Origin: Parietichytrium sp. I65-24A
Lineage: Eukaryota; Sar; Bigyra; Thraustochytrida; Thraustochytriidae
Length of the DNA stretch: 64,000 bases
NCBI GenBank assembly: GCA_012862575.1
Contig: BLSF01000013.1
Location: 310,001 to 374,000 of the forward strand
Reading direction: 5' to 3'
Shown piece by piece: positions 40,811-51,446 of the stretch. Position numbers and translations under genes: made by a program. Position 1 is the first letter of the stretch. Each line of letters opens with the position of its first letter. The notes under the pieces are model-generated. The model was not told the DNA's origin, did not search any database, and saw nothing but the letters and a program-made list of their open reading frames with translations.

Positions 40811-41857
40811 TTAGGCCTGGCGGCGTCGTTGCCACATGACATTCAAGCTTGTCGAAAGCGAGTTCCACCACCCAGGCGACATATTCTTCAAGCCAGGGGC
40901 ATCGAGAGTCCCCAGCAGTTGGCGTTCCTTTTCGGAGAGCAGCTTTTCATCGCCCAAAATTCGTAGAGTTTTGGCATTTATATTTTTCCGCATTTCGGGG
41001 GTGACGATTTTTCGAGCATGATCTTCGAGGATCGGCTCGCCGAAAAATCGCAGCACCTTTTCGCTGATCTGTTGTGACTCTGCGTTTTTAGGGAGGCGGA
41101 GTTGCTCCTCGCTGGGGTGGGCTCTGAGAACCTTGAGCATCCGCTGCTGGTTCAGAATCTGCCTTCGCCGTGACTGCAAGGCGTCTTCCCGCATTTGCGC
41201 GCGGCGCTGCTCAGCGTTCATGCCACTGCCAAGTCGCCGCAGAGCCTTGCCGGAGTTCGGGATCAGTACGGGCTCCCCTAAGAGCTGAAACACCTTGGGA
41301 TGATTCTTCGCTGTGTGCAGCTCCGAGTGTGTTACGACCCGCCTGGACGCTTCCTCCAGGCGCTGGTCGCCCAGGATCCGCAACGCCTTGTCGCTGACGC
41401 GGCGACTGGGATCGGGCAACGCGAGCTGCTCCTTTGTGGGCATCATGCGTGCAACCTGGTCCAGCTTCTTCTGCCTTCTCTTCTGCGCGGCCCTCTGTTC
41501 CGCCTCCACGCTGCGCAAGACCTGCCTGATCTGCTCCGGTGTCAGTTCATTCAAGCCCAGCAGCTTTTGCGCTTTCGGCGGGAACAGATTAGGGTCCCCG
41601 GTCAGCCAGATGAGCTTCCTCGAGAAACCCGCTTTCCCTCTGTTCTTCTCGTTGCCATCTTGATCCTGCTCCTCCTGCTCCTGCTCATCCTCCTCTTCCT
41701 TGCTCTCCTCTTCTTCTTCTTCTTTCACCACGTCCTCCTCTCGCTCTTCGGGCCCTCTGTACATACTCGCCTCACCGTCCGCGCGTACGCTCACGGCCAC
41801 TTGTTCCGCTCCCGCAGCGTCATCCTCGTCCCATTTGTACTCCTCCTCCGGCCGCAT
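40811..41857 (-). CDS. Uncharacterised protein with repeated LG(D/E) helical motif
   Basis: 348 aa; start at 41857 is the first ATG. I do not recognise the family. Residues 30-75 are almost all Glu/Asp/Lys. The rest is helical and contains a repeated motif of the form K-x-L-x-x-(L/F)-G-(D/E)-x-x-L: KAQKLLGLNEL, KALRILGDQRL, KVFQLLGEPVL, KVLRFFGEPIL and KTLRILGDEKL. Between repeats run basic helices (EAEQRAAQKRRQKKLDQVA and EQRRAQMREDALQSRRRQI) followed by P-x-x-EQL-x-LP. This gives two larger units of about 115 residues and a partial third, so the protein looks like an internal duplication. The C-terminus is Trp/Asn-rich. No membrane segment. A CT tract (GA on the sense strand) touches the start codon region. 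Confidence 0.65.
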   Translation of the reverse strand: MRPEEEYKWDEDDAAGAEQVAVSVRADGEASMYRGPEEREEDVVKEEEEEESKEEEDEQEQEEQDQDGNEKNRGKAGFSRKLIWLTGDPNLFPPKAQKLLGLNELTPEQIRQVLRSVEAEQRAAQKRRQKKLDQVARMMPTKEQLALPDPSRRVSDKALRILGDQRLEEASRRVVTHSELHTAKNHPKVFQLLGEPVLIPNSGKALRRLGSGMNAEQRRAQMREDALQSRRRQILNQQRMLKVLRAHPSEEQLRLPKNAESQQISEKVLRFFGEPILEDHARKIVTPEMRKNINAKTLRILGDEKLLSEKERQLLGTLDAPGLKNMSPGWWNSLSTSLNVMWQRRRQA

Positions 41858-44664
41858 CGTCCTCACTCTCTCTCTCTCTTTCTTTCTCTCTCTCTCTTCT
41901 TCTTCTCCTCCGCGCCGTCCGCTGGGTGCGCGTACTGGCGTGGCGTACGCAGGGGTGCGCGCTGGGACGCTGGCGTGTGCTCCTGAGTGAGAGGACTGGC
42001 TGTGAGTGAGCTTCTGAATGATTTAGTGAGTTAGTGAGAGAGTGATCATAGTGATGTGAGGGAAAGGACACGGGAAGAGGCGGAAGGAGAGAGGGAGGGA
42101 GGGAGAATGAGGGAGAGAGGGAGATTATCTTGACGTTTTCTTTCTTTTTTTGGTGGATTTGGAAGCTTTGCTAGCTTTGGTTGAGGAGAAGCCCTTTCAG
42201 CAAGCTGGTTCCCCTCTGTCAACAAGAACGTCTGGACATGTCTGGACAGAGAGAGAGAGATGAATGTCCCAACATGTGTTCGAAAGAATTGGGCGCCGAC
42301 CACGAGGACGAGGAAAGGAGGAGGAGAAGGAAGAAGAGAGGAGACGAGAGGTCAAGTTCCTCTCAAGGTCGTACCCAGCAGATAATTAATATGCTAGGAG
42401 TGTCCGTATCACTGTCAAAAGGCCGTGTTGGTGCTGTGGAGGTGCTAGCTAGTTTGTTAGTGATTCGAGTTTTTGAGTTCCATTTTGTCTTGTTTTGTCA
42501 GCGCGTTTTGTAAGTGGACTCAGAGTTCCTGAGGGCTTCTTCTGGAGAGGGCGTTCAGTGTTCAGAGTTCATTTTCATTTCAATTTGAATTATTCTGTTG
42601 AATGTCGTTCTTTAAAAAATGAATCAAAATGAATGGACGCAGCTCTTCAAATTTCAAGACATAGCGAAACAAAGCTTTCAGTTTCTAAACTTCACTCATT
42701 TCTTAATACACTTGGCTGGACTTAGTCAAGTTTGGACTCGGCGCTTTGCGGCTACGGCTGCTGGTAGTACTGTATAGGCCCCGAAAGGCTCTGTGTGAGT
42801 CTGTGAGAATTTTCACAACCCGTAGGGAAGAAGGAGAGCTTGTCTAGCTTCATAGTAATCTCCTACTGTACGCTACTCCCGCACCCAATCTGCCTCTCTA
42901 AAGCTAGGTAGTAGTACCTAGTCGCGGGATAAATCTAACATCGTACTCGGCGCGGTGGCGCAGATACTTCAGTACCTAGAATATACTCTACAGCCTGGGT
43001 TGGGAATGTGTGCTTTTTTTGGGTCCAACTTTGGCTTTCGCTGAACTCGCTGAACATCAATTTTAATTTTTGTTTGTTTTTTACTGCTCTGTATTCTGTT
43101 CTGAAACGTGAAAAATGGGAGAATGGTGAGGGTGGTGAGGGCAGTTTTTTGGAGTTTTGGAAAGTTGGAAAGCACGGTGAGCTGCGGGTCGTCGGGCGCA
43201 AGTCACCTGCTGCTTCAAAGGTCACTTTTGCAAAATCCATACATGTCGACAAGACAGGAAGAACAAGTAGATTTAGAAAATGCACACTGCGAACTGTGAC
43301 CGCTTATCGGAGAAAACTCTGATTGTTTATCACTTTCCAGATTCGAATCCATTGCAATGAAGCCAGCGATGCCTTGTGTCTCTCCGCCTGATTGATCGCT
43401 TATGTCTTTGTAGTTTCAGTGAAAAAGAGGCGAATGACTATAGATCGGCGTGGTGTGGCAGTGATGTGTCAAGTGTTTTCTGTTCGAGGAAGTCCTTGTG
43501 TTCAACCCCAGATTTGCTCTCGCCCCATCAAGTCCAAATTGCACGTTCAGTTTGTTCAGTTCTACCGTCGCGAATAGAGCGACGGATGGCGGCAGAAAAT
43601 CAGCTCGGGCGAACGACAGCCTGAGTGAGCAGATGTAACCATATGTAACCCCTGCCATAGCGGGTTGGCAGGAAATGGCAAAAACCCAAATCAAGAAAAT
43701 CAATCAAGAAATCCATTCCGGGCGAACCAGGGAATGATCGCGATCAGAGAATTGCTCTTGAAGTCGAGTGGTGCTGTTGCTGGGTCGCATGTCGGGAGGT
43801 GGGACAGGCACTACGGAAACCCGTGTGTGGGGCATAGTGTTTGCGTAGTGCAGCGCTCCAGAGACACTTGAGTCGCAAGCACGTGTGGTCGCTAAGTCAA
43901 TCCTTTTTTTTACTTGAACTTGACTTGAGCTTTGTGTGATTTTCTCTAATTTACAAAATAAAATTTAAACCTCCACGACTTGTATTTCTGCTCAAAGCAG
44001 ACGTTTCTCTGACCTGCACGACTTGTGCGAGGAGAAGCGGAGAGGGAAAGACTCGAAGAAGACGCGTGGACAGTAAGAGAAAAAAAGCTCATCTTGGGCG
44101 CGGCACACTTGTGAGCTGGCGACCTCTCCTCATGCAGTCCTCAGAAGATTGGAGAGCGGACCCACCTAACACTGAACGCCCCACGCGACTGGTTCATTTT
44201 TTCACGCTTCAGCCTGACAGCTGACACAGTTGACACATCTGACAGTGCATTCTCGACTCGGCGACTGGGATGCTTTTGGTGGGCGGGCACAAAAGCGGGC
44301 CTATCTTGTTCAATGAAGAGTAGGCCCTGTGCTTGCTCTGTGAGGAGCGCATCTTGATCAGCGCAGCAACACACTTCTCGGAGAGACCGTAACGCTCTAC
44401 GATCTTTCGACCACGCGAGGAAGGCAAACCCGCGTGCGAAAAGAAAGAGAGAAGCCTGAGGAGAGAAAGAAACCCGCCAGCCTACTGAGTACAGCAGCGG
44501 ATCCCCAGCTTTTGCAAGTTGTGAGATATCGGCCCAGAGCGTCTTCATCGGACTGGGCGTCTCCGAGCCTCCTTGTGAGCTGCAATGTCATGAATCATGA
44601 AGAATGATGGCATCTCAACGACCCTTGGCTCGCACAGGTCGCAGAGTGCGCGTGCGGCCATTGT

Positions 44665-44707
44665 GCGGTACTCAGTACCAGTGCTCACAGTGCCAGTACT
44701 GTACCGC
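44665..44707. repeat. Imperfect inverted repeat, GCGGTAC..GTACCGC
   Basis: Arms GCGGTAC and GTACCGC with inner AGTAC copies on both sides of a CAGTGC-containing loop. Related to the GTAC/CTCAGTACTGAG palindromes at 139 and 5625. Confidence 0.55.
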
Positions 44708-46400
44708 ATCACGGTTGATCTGGTTGGGCTATGTTGGGCTGGTTGGGTTGACAACTCGAGCTGACATTCGTCGACGGCTCCACGCGGACCGTGACCCACG
44801 CCTCCATTTCACTGCCGTGGCTGGCACCGCGCTAAGCTCATCCACCGCGTTCACGTGTATTCGCGTTGCCACTCAAGACCCAAAGGAATGAATTACTGGA
44901 ATTACTGCCAATTCTGAACAAATTGAGTCAAGTCAAAGCAACAGTGTAAACCAAAGGCGCAAGTCTTGATTGAAAAAGAAAAGTCGGGTCTCAATCAATC
45001 GTTCTCTGTCTTGTGTAAGAAGGAAAAACCAAGCATTCGTAACGCACTTGGCTGTGAGAGATCAAGCATCAAACGCTGCAATCTTACACAGCTCGCCGTG
45101 AGCGCTCACAGTCTTCAGCCTAAATTATCAACTCACTGTGCCGATTTCGACTGACAAAATTCAATAACAATAAAAACAAAATAAGAAAGTTAAAATGGAT
45201 TCTGCTTCTGATTCTGCACACACTCCGCTTATCTATTCTATGATGATCATGATGATAGCGGTGCAGCCGGTTCTAGTCATTGAAACCGACTCGTACACAA
45301 ACTGCCTACGTTCGCGCTCTCTGCGAATCACGCTTCCGTAGCCTCGCTGCTATTTCTGTCACTGATAAAAGCTTTGCACACCTTCGCACCTACTGCGCTC
45401 TTCAGAGAAGCCTTAGATCGGATCCGTCAGTAGCATTTCGAAGCGGCTTTATAAGATTCAGTTAGCTCAGTCTAGAGCTAGACCAGACTCACAGTGTGCA
45501 AACTTTCGTGAAACTTTACCGAACCCTATGTGAATGCATAGACGAGCCGCTAGAAATCTCTCCACGAGCGAGTTGTGGACTGTTGTAATTGGAACGTGGC
45601 TTTCCCGAAAGGCTTTTTTACTTTCAGCTTTGTGAGTTTGCTGTAAGGCGCAATCAACAGAACATAATTCATAAAACTCAGGGAGTTTTGTAAAAGAAAA
45701 CACCAAAAAGAAAAAGATGAGCGACCTCAGTACACTGTGCCATCTAGCTCTTAGTGGCTCTTTTAGAGTGCTAGGCTGGAGCAACCAGTGACTGACCGAG
45801 AAAAAAATTGAGAAAGTGCATTGGCAAAAGAACGACCAAACAAATTATTCTCCTTCCGCTTTCCGCACACACGCCCGCAAACTATTACTGTACTAGTCGC
45901 CAGTGCCTTAAGAGTATACATAAGTACCGCATAGTCCACCCAGAATAGCCGCGGGCACATCTTACGGGAAAACTATACAGCACTACCGCACGTCTCAGAC
46001 AAGAAGCCCTATGCGCGTGGTAACTGTGCCTAGTCTTTCACCGCGATCACAGCAACTCCCTCACACGCCCTCACAGGCCGGGCGATGCTACTATGGCCGG
46101 TAGGGTCATTAAGTCTGCCATAGGGGCTGGCTAGCACCTCAGAGCGTGTGAACCGAAGGTCCTATGACATGTCTACCTCGACGGCTAGGAGAAGGATCTA
46201 AGACGAGACCAGAGAGAGTGAACAATAAATTAGTATTTTTTCTTTTTTTTCTTTCCTCTTTCTTTTTCCTCTCCCAGTCGCAAAGGCACTCACACAACTC
46301 ACACTCAAACCCGCAGAGCGCGAGGACACACCGCGAGGACAGACAGGAGAAAGAAGGAAGGAAGAAAGGGGCCGGCCGCTCTTACCCGAGGGAGCGAAGT

Positions 46401-46422
46401 GAGAGAGAGAGAGAGAGAGAGG
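46401..46422 (+). repeat. (GA)n tract upstream of the 918-aa gene
   Basis: Sense-strand GA run followed by further AGAGAAGGAAAGA purine text to 46555. Confidence 0.85.
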
Positions 46423-46629
46423 AAAAGTGCGCGGCGGGACGTGGTGTAGTTTGCAGCGCGCGGGACTGCGCGGGTAGAGGTCTCGGCGCAGAAAGCAAAT
46501 AAAGAGAGAAGGAAAGAAAGAGAGAGAGAAGGAGAGAAAGAAAGAAAGAGAGAAACCCGTGTGTGCGGGAGTTGGATGCGCGCGCCAGGAGGGTGGGAGG
46601 GTGGAAGATAGGAAGATAGGAAGGAGAGA

Positions 46630-49386
46630 ATGTCGGACGTGGATTTCGTGGTGCAGTTTGAGTCGCCGGAGAAGTGGGTGGGCAAGTATCAGAGAAACAA
46701 CAAGAGGAATGGACTCAAAAATCTGAGGTGCTTTCCGTTTTGTGGCAACCCGCACAAGGAGAAGGGGTTTTGCGGAGCAGCTGTGCGAGTCAGGATCAAG
46801 AGAAAGGACACGGAGAACACACCGCTGTTTGCATGGTCAGAGTTTTGCCGCATCGACGAAGCGTCGTCGGTCGGCATCGGGTCGGTCTTCTCCAAAGAAG
46901 AGGTGCTTTTGAGAGAGAGGGACAAGAACAACCCCACCAGACCGTGGTATTGTGGAGAGGTGTACGACAGCGCCAGCGCGCCGGTCGACTCCAACGGCAG
47001 TGAGGACGAAGAGGACGAGGAAGAGGAGAAGGTGCCCAAGCACAAGGTCGACGATGGCATTGTCGACGAGAGACGCAAAAAGGACGTGGTGTGCTTCGAA
47101 TTCAACCAACGCAAGCGCGGCTGGAACTACAGCTGGACGGCCAACAAACACACCTGCAACGCTGTCCACGCCCTCTACGTCTACATCATGGTCCCTTTTG
47201 ACGTGAACTCCTTCAAGTGTGTCGGGGTATTCATGTCGTCTACTTTTCAGGTGTTTTGCAGAAAGCGGTCTCCTCGGGGAAAAGACCTCAAAGAGGTTGC
47301 TCACGACGTTTCCGGTGGCGTCTCCATTAGCAGCCCAGCATCGAGCGCGGATATGTCGTTTTCGGAGCCCTCTCCCAGAGCGCTGGATGGCAACCCGTAC
47401 ATGTCTGCCCAGCACGGCCAGTCTCCTCATGGTCACGGCCGCGCGAAACGCGAGCCGCATGGATACTCCCGCCTTGGCAATTTGCCACGCCAAAGTGATG
47501 CGCCACCCCATCCCCAAGATCAGCGGCGCCCGTACCACTACCAGAACAACGATGACATGTATCGAATGAATCACGCACAGCACCTGGAACACCCTTACGG
47601 AACAAGCGCGGACTACGACTACCATCAGCAACACCAGAGCTACCCGTATCCAAGCGAAGGACATCAGCAAGTCGATCAAGACCACAGCGACACATACTCG
47701 TACAATCGATACTACAACTCCCATCCCTCGTCCGTGGTATATGATGGTGATAGACGCAGTGACACAAACACCCCGGCTCAGGGCAGCGGCTTTGAGCAGG
47801 CAGACGAGGAAACCTTGTTCAGGGACTTTTTCTTGGATAACTTCTGGAATGACGATTGGACCAAAATAAACGAATTTGATCCGGAGAGCACAAGACTGAA
47901 GAGGGCGCGGCAGTCCTCCATCTCGCTCCTCAAGCAAGAGCCGGTTGTCCAACTTGAGGAACCCGTGCTTCCTTCGCCGCCTCCCTTGCGCCAGCTCATG
48001 AAACGAGAGGACGCGCATCGCCCGGACCCCATGCCACCTAGGGAGGCCAATAGTGTCTTTGGTGATGCCGCCGATAACGAGGAGGCTCTGATCAACGGCA
48101 AGGTCTGGCGCTTGGTACTTGTGTTGGCTCTCGTGGAGGCGCACTGGTGCGAAGTTCACTCAGCGAAACGGCGCCAGTCGCACGTGCCCGGCCAAGCTCC
48201 TCATATCAACTGGGACTCTTCTTGGGACACATGGGAAAACTTTGATAGCTTTGGTAATGCAATTGGTGCAGCGGATGGCGAGCATAATTTTGGCGCATCT
48301 GCTTACGAAGTAGACTCCTCTTCATCCGCCTCGACGGCATTTTCTGAGATGGAGGGACAGCACATCAACTACAATCAACCAGCGAGCGAACCCAGCCCAG
48401 TCGGAGAGAGAGCCGTGCAACACCGAAGAGGCAGCGTTCGGGGGAACGAGGTCAGCCATACCATTGCCATGACGCCGGACAACAAGGAGTTGGTGAAGAG
48501 CCTCGCAAATTTTCTAATTGAGGAGAAAACCTTCACGCGTGCCATAGCTGATGCTCTCTCCGCGTTGCCCGCCAATACACCAATGAAGCAAATGAAGGCT
48601 GTCTTCATCAAAGTTGCGCATCAGCAGCTCGGCGAATTCTGCGCTAGCAATGATGTTACACTGGCGCAATTTGACCGCCTGTTCGAAGACCAGCCTCCTA
48701 TCGAGTTCCTTAAACAGGCTGCGATCAGACTTCAGAATCTCCAGGAGACCATGCGATCTTATGCTGATCGCAAAGAAGGCCCACTCTTGACACAAGACCC
48801 GTCTCAGAGGGCAGCAAAGAGAGGGCGCCAGACCGATATCAGTTCGCTGCTTCCAGAGCTCAACTGCAGCGGTACCTATGAGATGGACCAACAGCTTTTG
48901 GATGCCCACGCTTTCATGCGAGAGGTCCGCGGCGTGCCTTGGGTGCTTCGAAAAATGATTGCGTATATCGAGCAGAGGTTTGAGATTGTACAAAACGGAT
49001 TTGACAGCATACACATGCAAGGAAATCGGAAACTGCTGTCAAATGGAGTGAATGTGTACATCACCGATGGTCAGAAACGAACCTTCACACTCCAGAGTCC
49101 TGTTCCTTGGAGCCGCCCGCTTGCAGCCACTTATCAAGCCTGGTTCTCTGTGTCTCCTCCCGCTCTCAACCTGGTGCACTACTACTCCGACACCGAGAGG
49201 CTCGAGCGAGTGATTGCTTGGGGCCGCTATTGCTTGCACTTTCGTCTCAATTTTCAAGTGTGCAGCGCTGGTGTTTGGAGGACGACTCACAGTCGACAAG
49301 GATATGCCAATCTCGTGAAGAGGGCGCCGACTTTCAATGCCGATGCGTTTGAGTCGTACATTTCACAACTGCACACTGATTCATGA
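46630..49386 (+). CDS. Large uncharacterised protein with N-terminal beta-rich domain and Q/H/Y-rich linker
   Basis: 918 aa, ATG at 46630 after a purine-rich leader; no intron needed. I do not recognise it. Residues 1-215 look like a folded Cys/aromatic-rich domain: DFVVQFESPEKWVGKYQ, CFPFCGNP, then, after an acidic loop, CFEFNQRKRGWNYSW, HALYVYIMVPFDVNS and STFQVFCRKRSPRG; the alternating strands recall p53/Ig-type DNA-binding folds, but this is only an impression. Residues 220-430 are low complexity rich in His, Tyr, Gln, Ser and Pro (YDYHQQHQSYPYPSEGHQQ). A helical segment (about 615-700) and a mixed alpha/beta C-terminal domain (about 745-918) end the protein, with GVNVYITDGQKRTFTLQ and YYSDTERLERVIAWGRYCL. 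A transcription regulator is one guess. Confidence 0.6.
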   Translation: MSDVDFVVQFESPEKWVGKYQRNNKRNGLKNLRCFPFCGNPHKEKGFCGAAVRVRIKRKDTENTPLFAWSEFCRIDEASSVGIGSVFSKEEVLLRERDKNNPTRPWYCGEVYDSASAPVDSNGSEDEEDEEEEKVPKHKVDDGIVDERRKKDVVCFEFNQRKRGWNYSWTANKHTCNAVHALYVYIMVPFDVNSFKCVGVFMSSTFQVFCRKRSPRGKDLKEVAHDVSGGVSISSPASSADMSFSEPSPRALDGNPYMSAQHGQSPHGHGRAKREPHGYSRLGNLPRQSDAPPHPQDQRRPYHYQNNDDMYRMNHAQHLEHPYGTSADYDYHQQHQSYPYPSEGHQQVDQDHSDTYSYNRYYNSHPSSVVYDGDRRSDTNTPAQGSGFEQADEETLFRDFFLDNFWNDDWTKINEFDPESTRLKRARQSSISLLKQEPVVQLEEPVLPSPPPLRQLMKREDAHRPDPMPPREANSVFGDAADNEEALINGKVWRLVLVLALVEAHWCEVHSAKRRQSHVPGQAPHINWDSSWDTWENFDSFGNAIGAADGEHNFGASAYEVDSSSSASTAFSEMEGQHINYNQPASEPSPVGERAVQHRRGSVRGNEVSHTIAMTPDNKELVKSLANFLIEEKTFTRAIADALSALPANTPMKQMKAVFIKVAHQQLGEFCASNDVTLAQFDRLFEDQPPIEFLKQAAIRLQNLQETMRSYADRKEGPLLTQDPSQRAAKRGRQTDISSLLPELNCSGTYEMDQQLLDAHAFMREVRGVPWVLRKMIAYIEQRFEIVQNGFDSIHMQGNRKLLSNGVNVYITDGQKRTFTLQSPVPWSRPLAATYQAWFSVSPPALNLVHYYSDTERLERVIAWGRYCLHFRLNFQVCSAGVWRTTHSRQGYANLVKRAPTFNADAFESYISQLHTDS

Positions 49387-49753
49387 TTCTACCAAATCTT
49401 TGTAGCTCGTCCAGCGGATCTCGAGTATCATACCAGAGAGATGGAAAGAGAAAGAGAAAGAGAGAGGTGCCTCAAGATTCGATTCTTTTTTGTCATGCAA
49501 ATATCAATAATGTAAATTTATATGCTTGTATGGTTGTCGATGGTACACGGGCTTTTGCTATTTCCAAACTCGTATCCTCTCATTCGTGCGTGCATTACAA
49601 ACTGGAAAAGCCAAACTTTTACCTCCAAAATGAACGGGCTTGGATCTTCCACACGGTTTCTCCAGCAAAAGTGGCGATATGTATTCAAACAAACAGAGGC
49701 TTTCAGTACGAAAGCATTCAATTCACAGCCACCACTTTAAGTCCTGTGTTGGT
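49387..49753. other. Shared 3' flank
   Basis: Convergent 3' ends of the 918-aa gene and Aat; AT-rich, no other feature. Confidence 0.45.
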
Positions 49754-50931
49754 TTACGTCGCTGATTCAAGGTTTTCTGCATTTGCGTTTGCGTCGCCCT
49801 CTTGATTTCCTTCAAGCTTGGACAGTTGATATTCTTTTCGTTTGGCGAGTTTTCTAGCCCGTTTCAAAGCTTTCTTGGATAAATTCGGGTCTGCTTGCTC
49901 TCTCTTGGCATCAGCTGATCCACGAAGGTTTCCTTGAGAACGAGCTTGGTTGACGCTTCTTTGGATCTTTGCCCGCATCTGCTCACGTTGCTGACTCGCA
50001 GCTGCACGGCTCTGGACAACACTCTGAATGATTTCGTGGGCAGACACTTTACCTTCGGGAACGCTAAAGAATGGGGCGCATTGAACTGATTTGCTCTCAT
50101 TCAAAAGCTTGAGAAAGTCGAGGCGAGGATGTGAGATAGCACCAAGAGCAGCTTTGTACGCTATGTCCATACCCAAATCCCACAAAGTCAGACCCTGCTG
50201 AATCATCAAGCTGGCCAATGCCGCCATCTGGACCATCCCTGCGGAATCCTCTGTGCTAAACCCACTAAGAGACGTGTAACAACCCCCGAAGCGGTACCCG
50301 ATCTCCCCTGCCACCAGCTTGTTTGTCTCTTCACACCACAACTCGACTGAATGTACATACACTCTTCCACCATACGCTCCAGACGCGCCTTTCACGTTGA
50401 TGGCCTTCAGTGCCTCTACTAGCGGCTTATAGAGCCAGCAATGACCATGTTGCTTCTCGATTCCTGCGCAACATGCGTCGAACTCCCGATCCATTGTCAG
50501 ATAGTACCTCTTGGCTCGCTTCCGAGCCATTTTCGGTATGTGCAGCTGCGAAAGTTTCAGGAGACTACGACTGGCGTGCAGTTTTGGGAGCAAGATATAG
50601 TTTCCACCTCTCTTTTCGCACATTGGCAAAAATCCGAAATACATCAGCTCGGCAATAAATTCAGGGTCAAACGACAGAGCCCAATTGAAATCTCCCGGAT
50701 TCTTCAACGCCAATATTTGGCTCATCTAAACGTTCAGCTCGTAAGTTGGTGTACACACAAGGACAAGTTTTCTTTACAAGATGCCGACAACTTTTGTTCA
50801 CTTACCAGAGGCAGATTGTCATATCTGTTGATGTACGGCAGGCCCCAAAGCCCAATCATGCCTGCAACAACATTTGCGCGCTGGTTTTCTTCCAGCCTCA
50901 ACTTCTCACGCTCAGCCGGCGAAAGTGACAT
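49754..50931 (-). CDS. Leucyl/phenylalanyl-tRNA-protein transferase (Aat-like)
   Basis: N-end-rule enzyme that transfers Leu or Phe from tRNA to N-termini with basic residues; typical of bacteria and present in some protists and plants. Exon 1 is 50931-50806, exon 2 is 50725-49754, with an 80-nt GTAAGT..TTTAG intron in phase 0. The joined protein is 365 aa. Family landmarks: FIAELMYFGFLPM near the N-terminus, HVSRSL-like HASRSLLKLSQL, VHSVELW before GEIGYRFGGCYTSLSGFS, and DLGMDIAYKAALGAISHPRLDFLKLL, which corresponds to the D-x-Q..H-x-x-SLGA..PR-x-x-F region. The GESMF core of bacterial Aat is diverged. A Lys/Arg/Gln/Ala-rich C-terminal extension of about 80 residues is not in the bacterial enzyme. 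No clear organelle-targeting peptide. Confidence 0.78.
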
Positions 50932-51263
50932 CCCGGAGTGCCACACAGACAGACGGGCCCGTTCCCTTCACGCGCACGGGACGACTCGGCGACCTTCACA
51001 GTTCCCTCGCGCCCACCAGTTCCGCTCACACACGAAACTTTGCGCATGCGCAGCGCGTACACTTGTCGCTCTCCGACGTCCAAAACTCGCTCATACGTGC
51101 ATAAGACTGCTCAATACTTGTCAAGATTTATCAAGTATCTTCAAGAGCCCGACGAACAAAGAGAACGAAAGGGAACCCAGGGAGTGCTGCTCGTGTGGAT
51201 AAGTGTCGCGTAGGAAGGAGACGCTGGCAATGCCATCCACTGGCAACAACAACAACAACTACT

Positions 51264-51306
<43 letters not shown>

Positions 51307-51446
51307 CTACAACTACAACTACACCAACAAGCAGACCAAAGACCTCAAAGACCCATCTTTTGTTTGGAGGAAAGCGAAGCAAGCAGTCAGGTTCGAGCAA
51401 AGTTCGAAGGCTTAGGCGCGTTTGGTGCTGAAGAGAAAGTGTTGAG
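50932..51446. promoter_or_regulatory. Divergent intergenic region, Aat / TPR-TTL
   Basis: 515 bp containing the (AAC)n microsatellite at 51244-51333 close to the TPR-TTL start. No gene. Confidence 0.5.
51244..51333 (+). repeat. (AAC)n microsatellite with TAC interruptions
   Basis: About 30 trinucleotide units, CAA/CTA variants, in the leader of the TPR-TTL gene, ending 114 bp before its ATG. Confidence 0.95.

Larger units (their letters stand above)
41858..46629. other. Longest gene-poor stretch of the window
   Basis: About 4.8 kb without a supported gene. CT run at 41865-41910 (leader of the minus-strand gene); purine tracts at 42075-42120 and 42248-42262; CTA/TAG-rich block 42740-42970; an imperfect inverted repeat GCGGTAC / GTACCGC at 44665-44707; another CTA/TAG block at 45880-46190; AT-rich segments at 42560-42720 and 45150-45240. 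A minus-strand segment at 44210-44591 holds short open frames with a pyrimidine-rich AG, considered and not called. 46200-46629 is the purine-rich leader of the next gene. Confidence 0.45.

Noticed and set aside
43330-43365. GATTCGAATCC-like text resembling a tRNA T-arm
   Set aside because: No matching anticodon arm, D arm or acceptor stem around it.
44209-44591. Possible small spliced minus-strand gene with a pyrimidine-rich AG and a basic helix (RKIVERYGLSEKCVAALIKM)
   Set aside because: No combination of donor and acceptor gave one convincing open frame, and no family was recognised.
46837-48159. 440-codon minus-strand open frame opposite the 918-aa gene
   Set aside because: Low-complexity Val/Arg/His text mirroring the QHY-rich sense strand; no start context or domain.
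48080-48180. Hydrophobic in-frame segment (WRLVLVLALVEAHW) of the 918-aa gene as a retained intron or membrane helix
   Set aside because: Too short and charged for a membrane helix; candidate splice sites do not give a clear in-frame intron.
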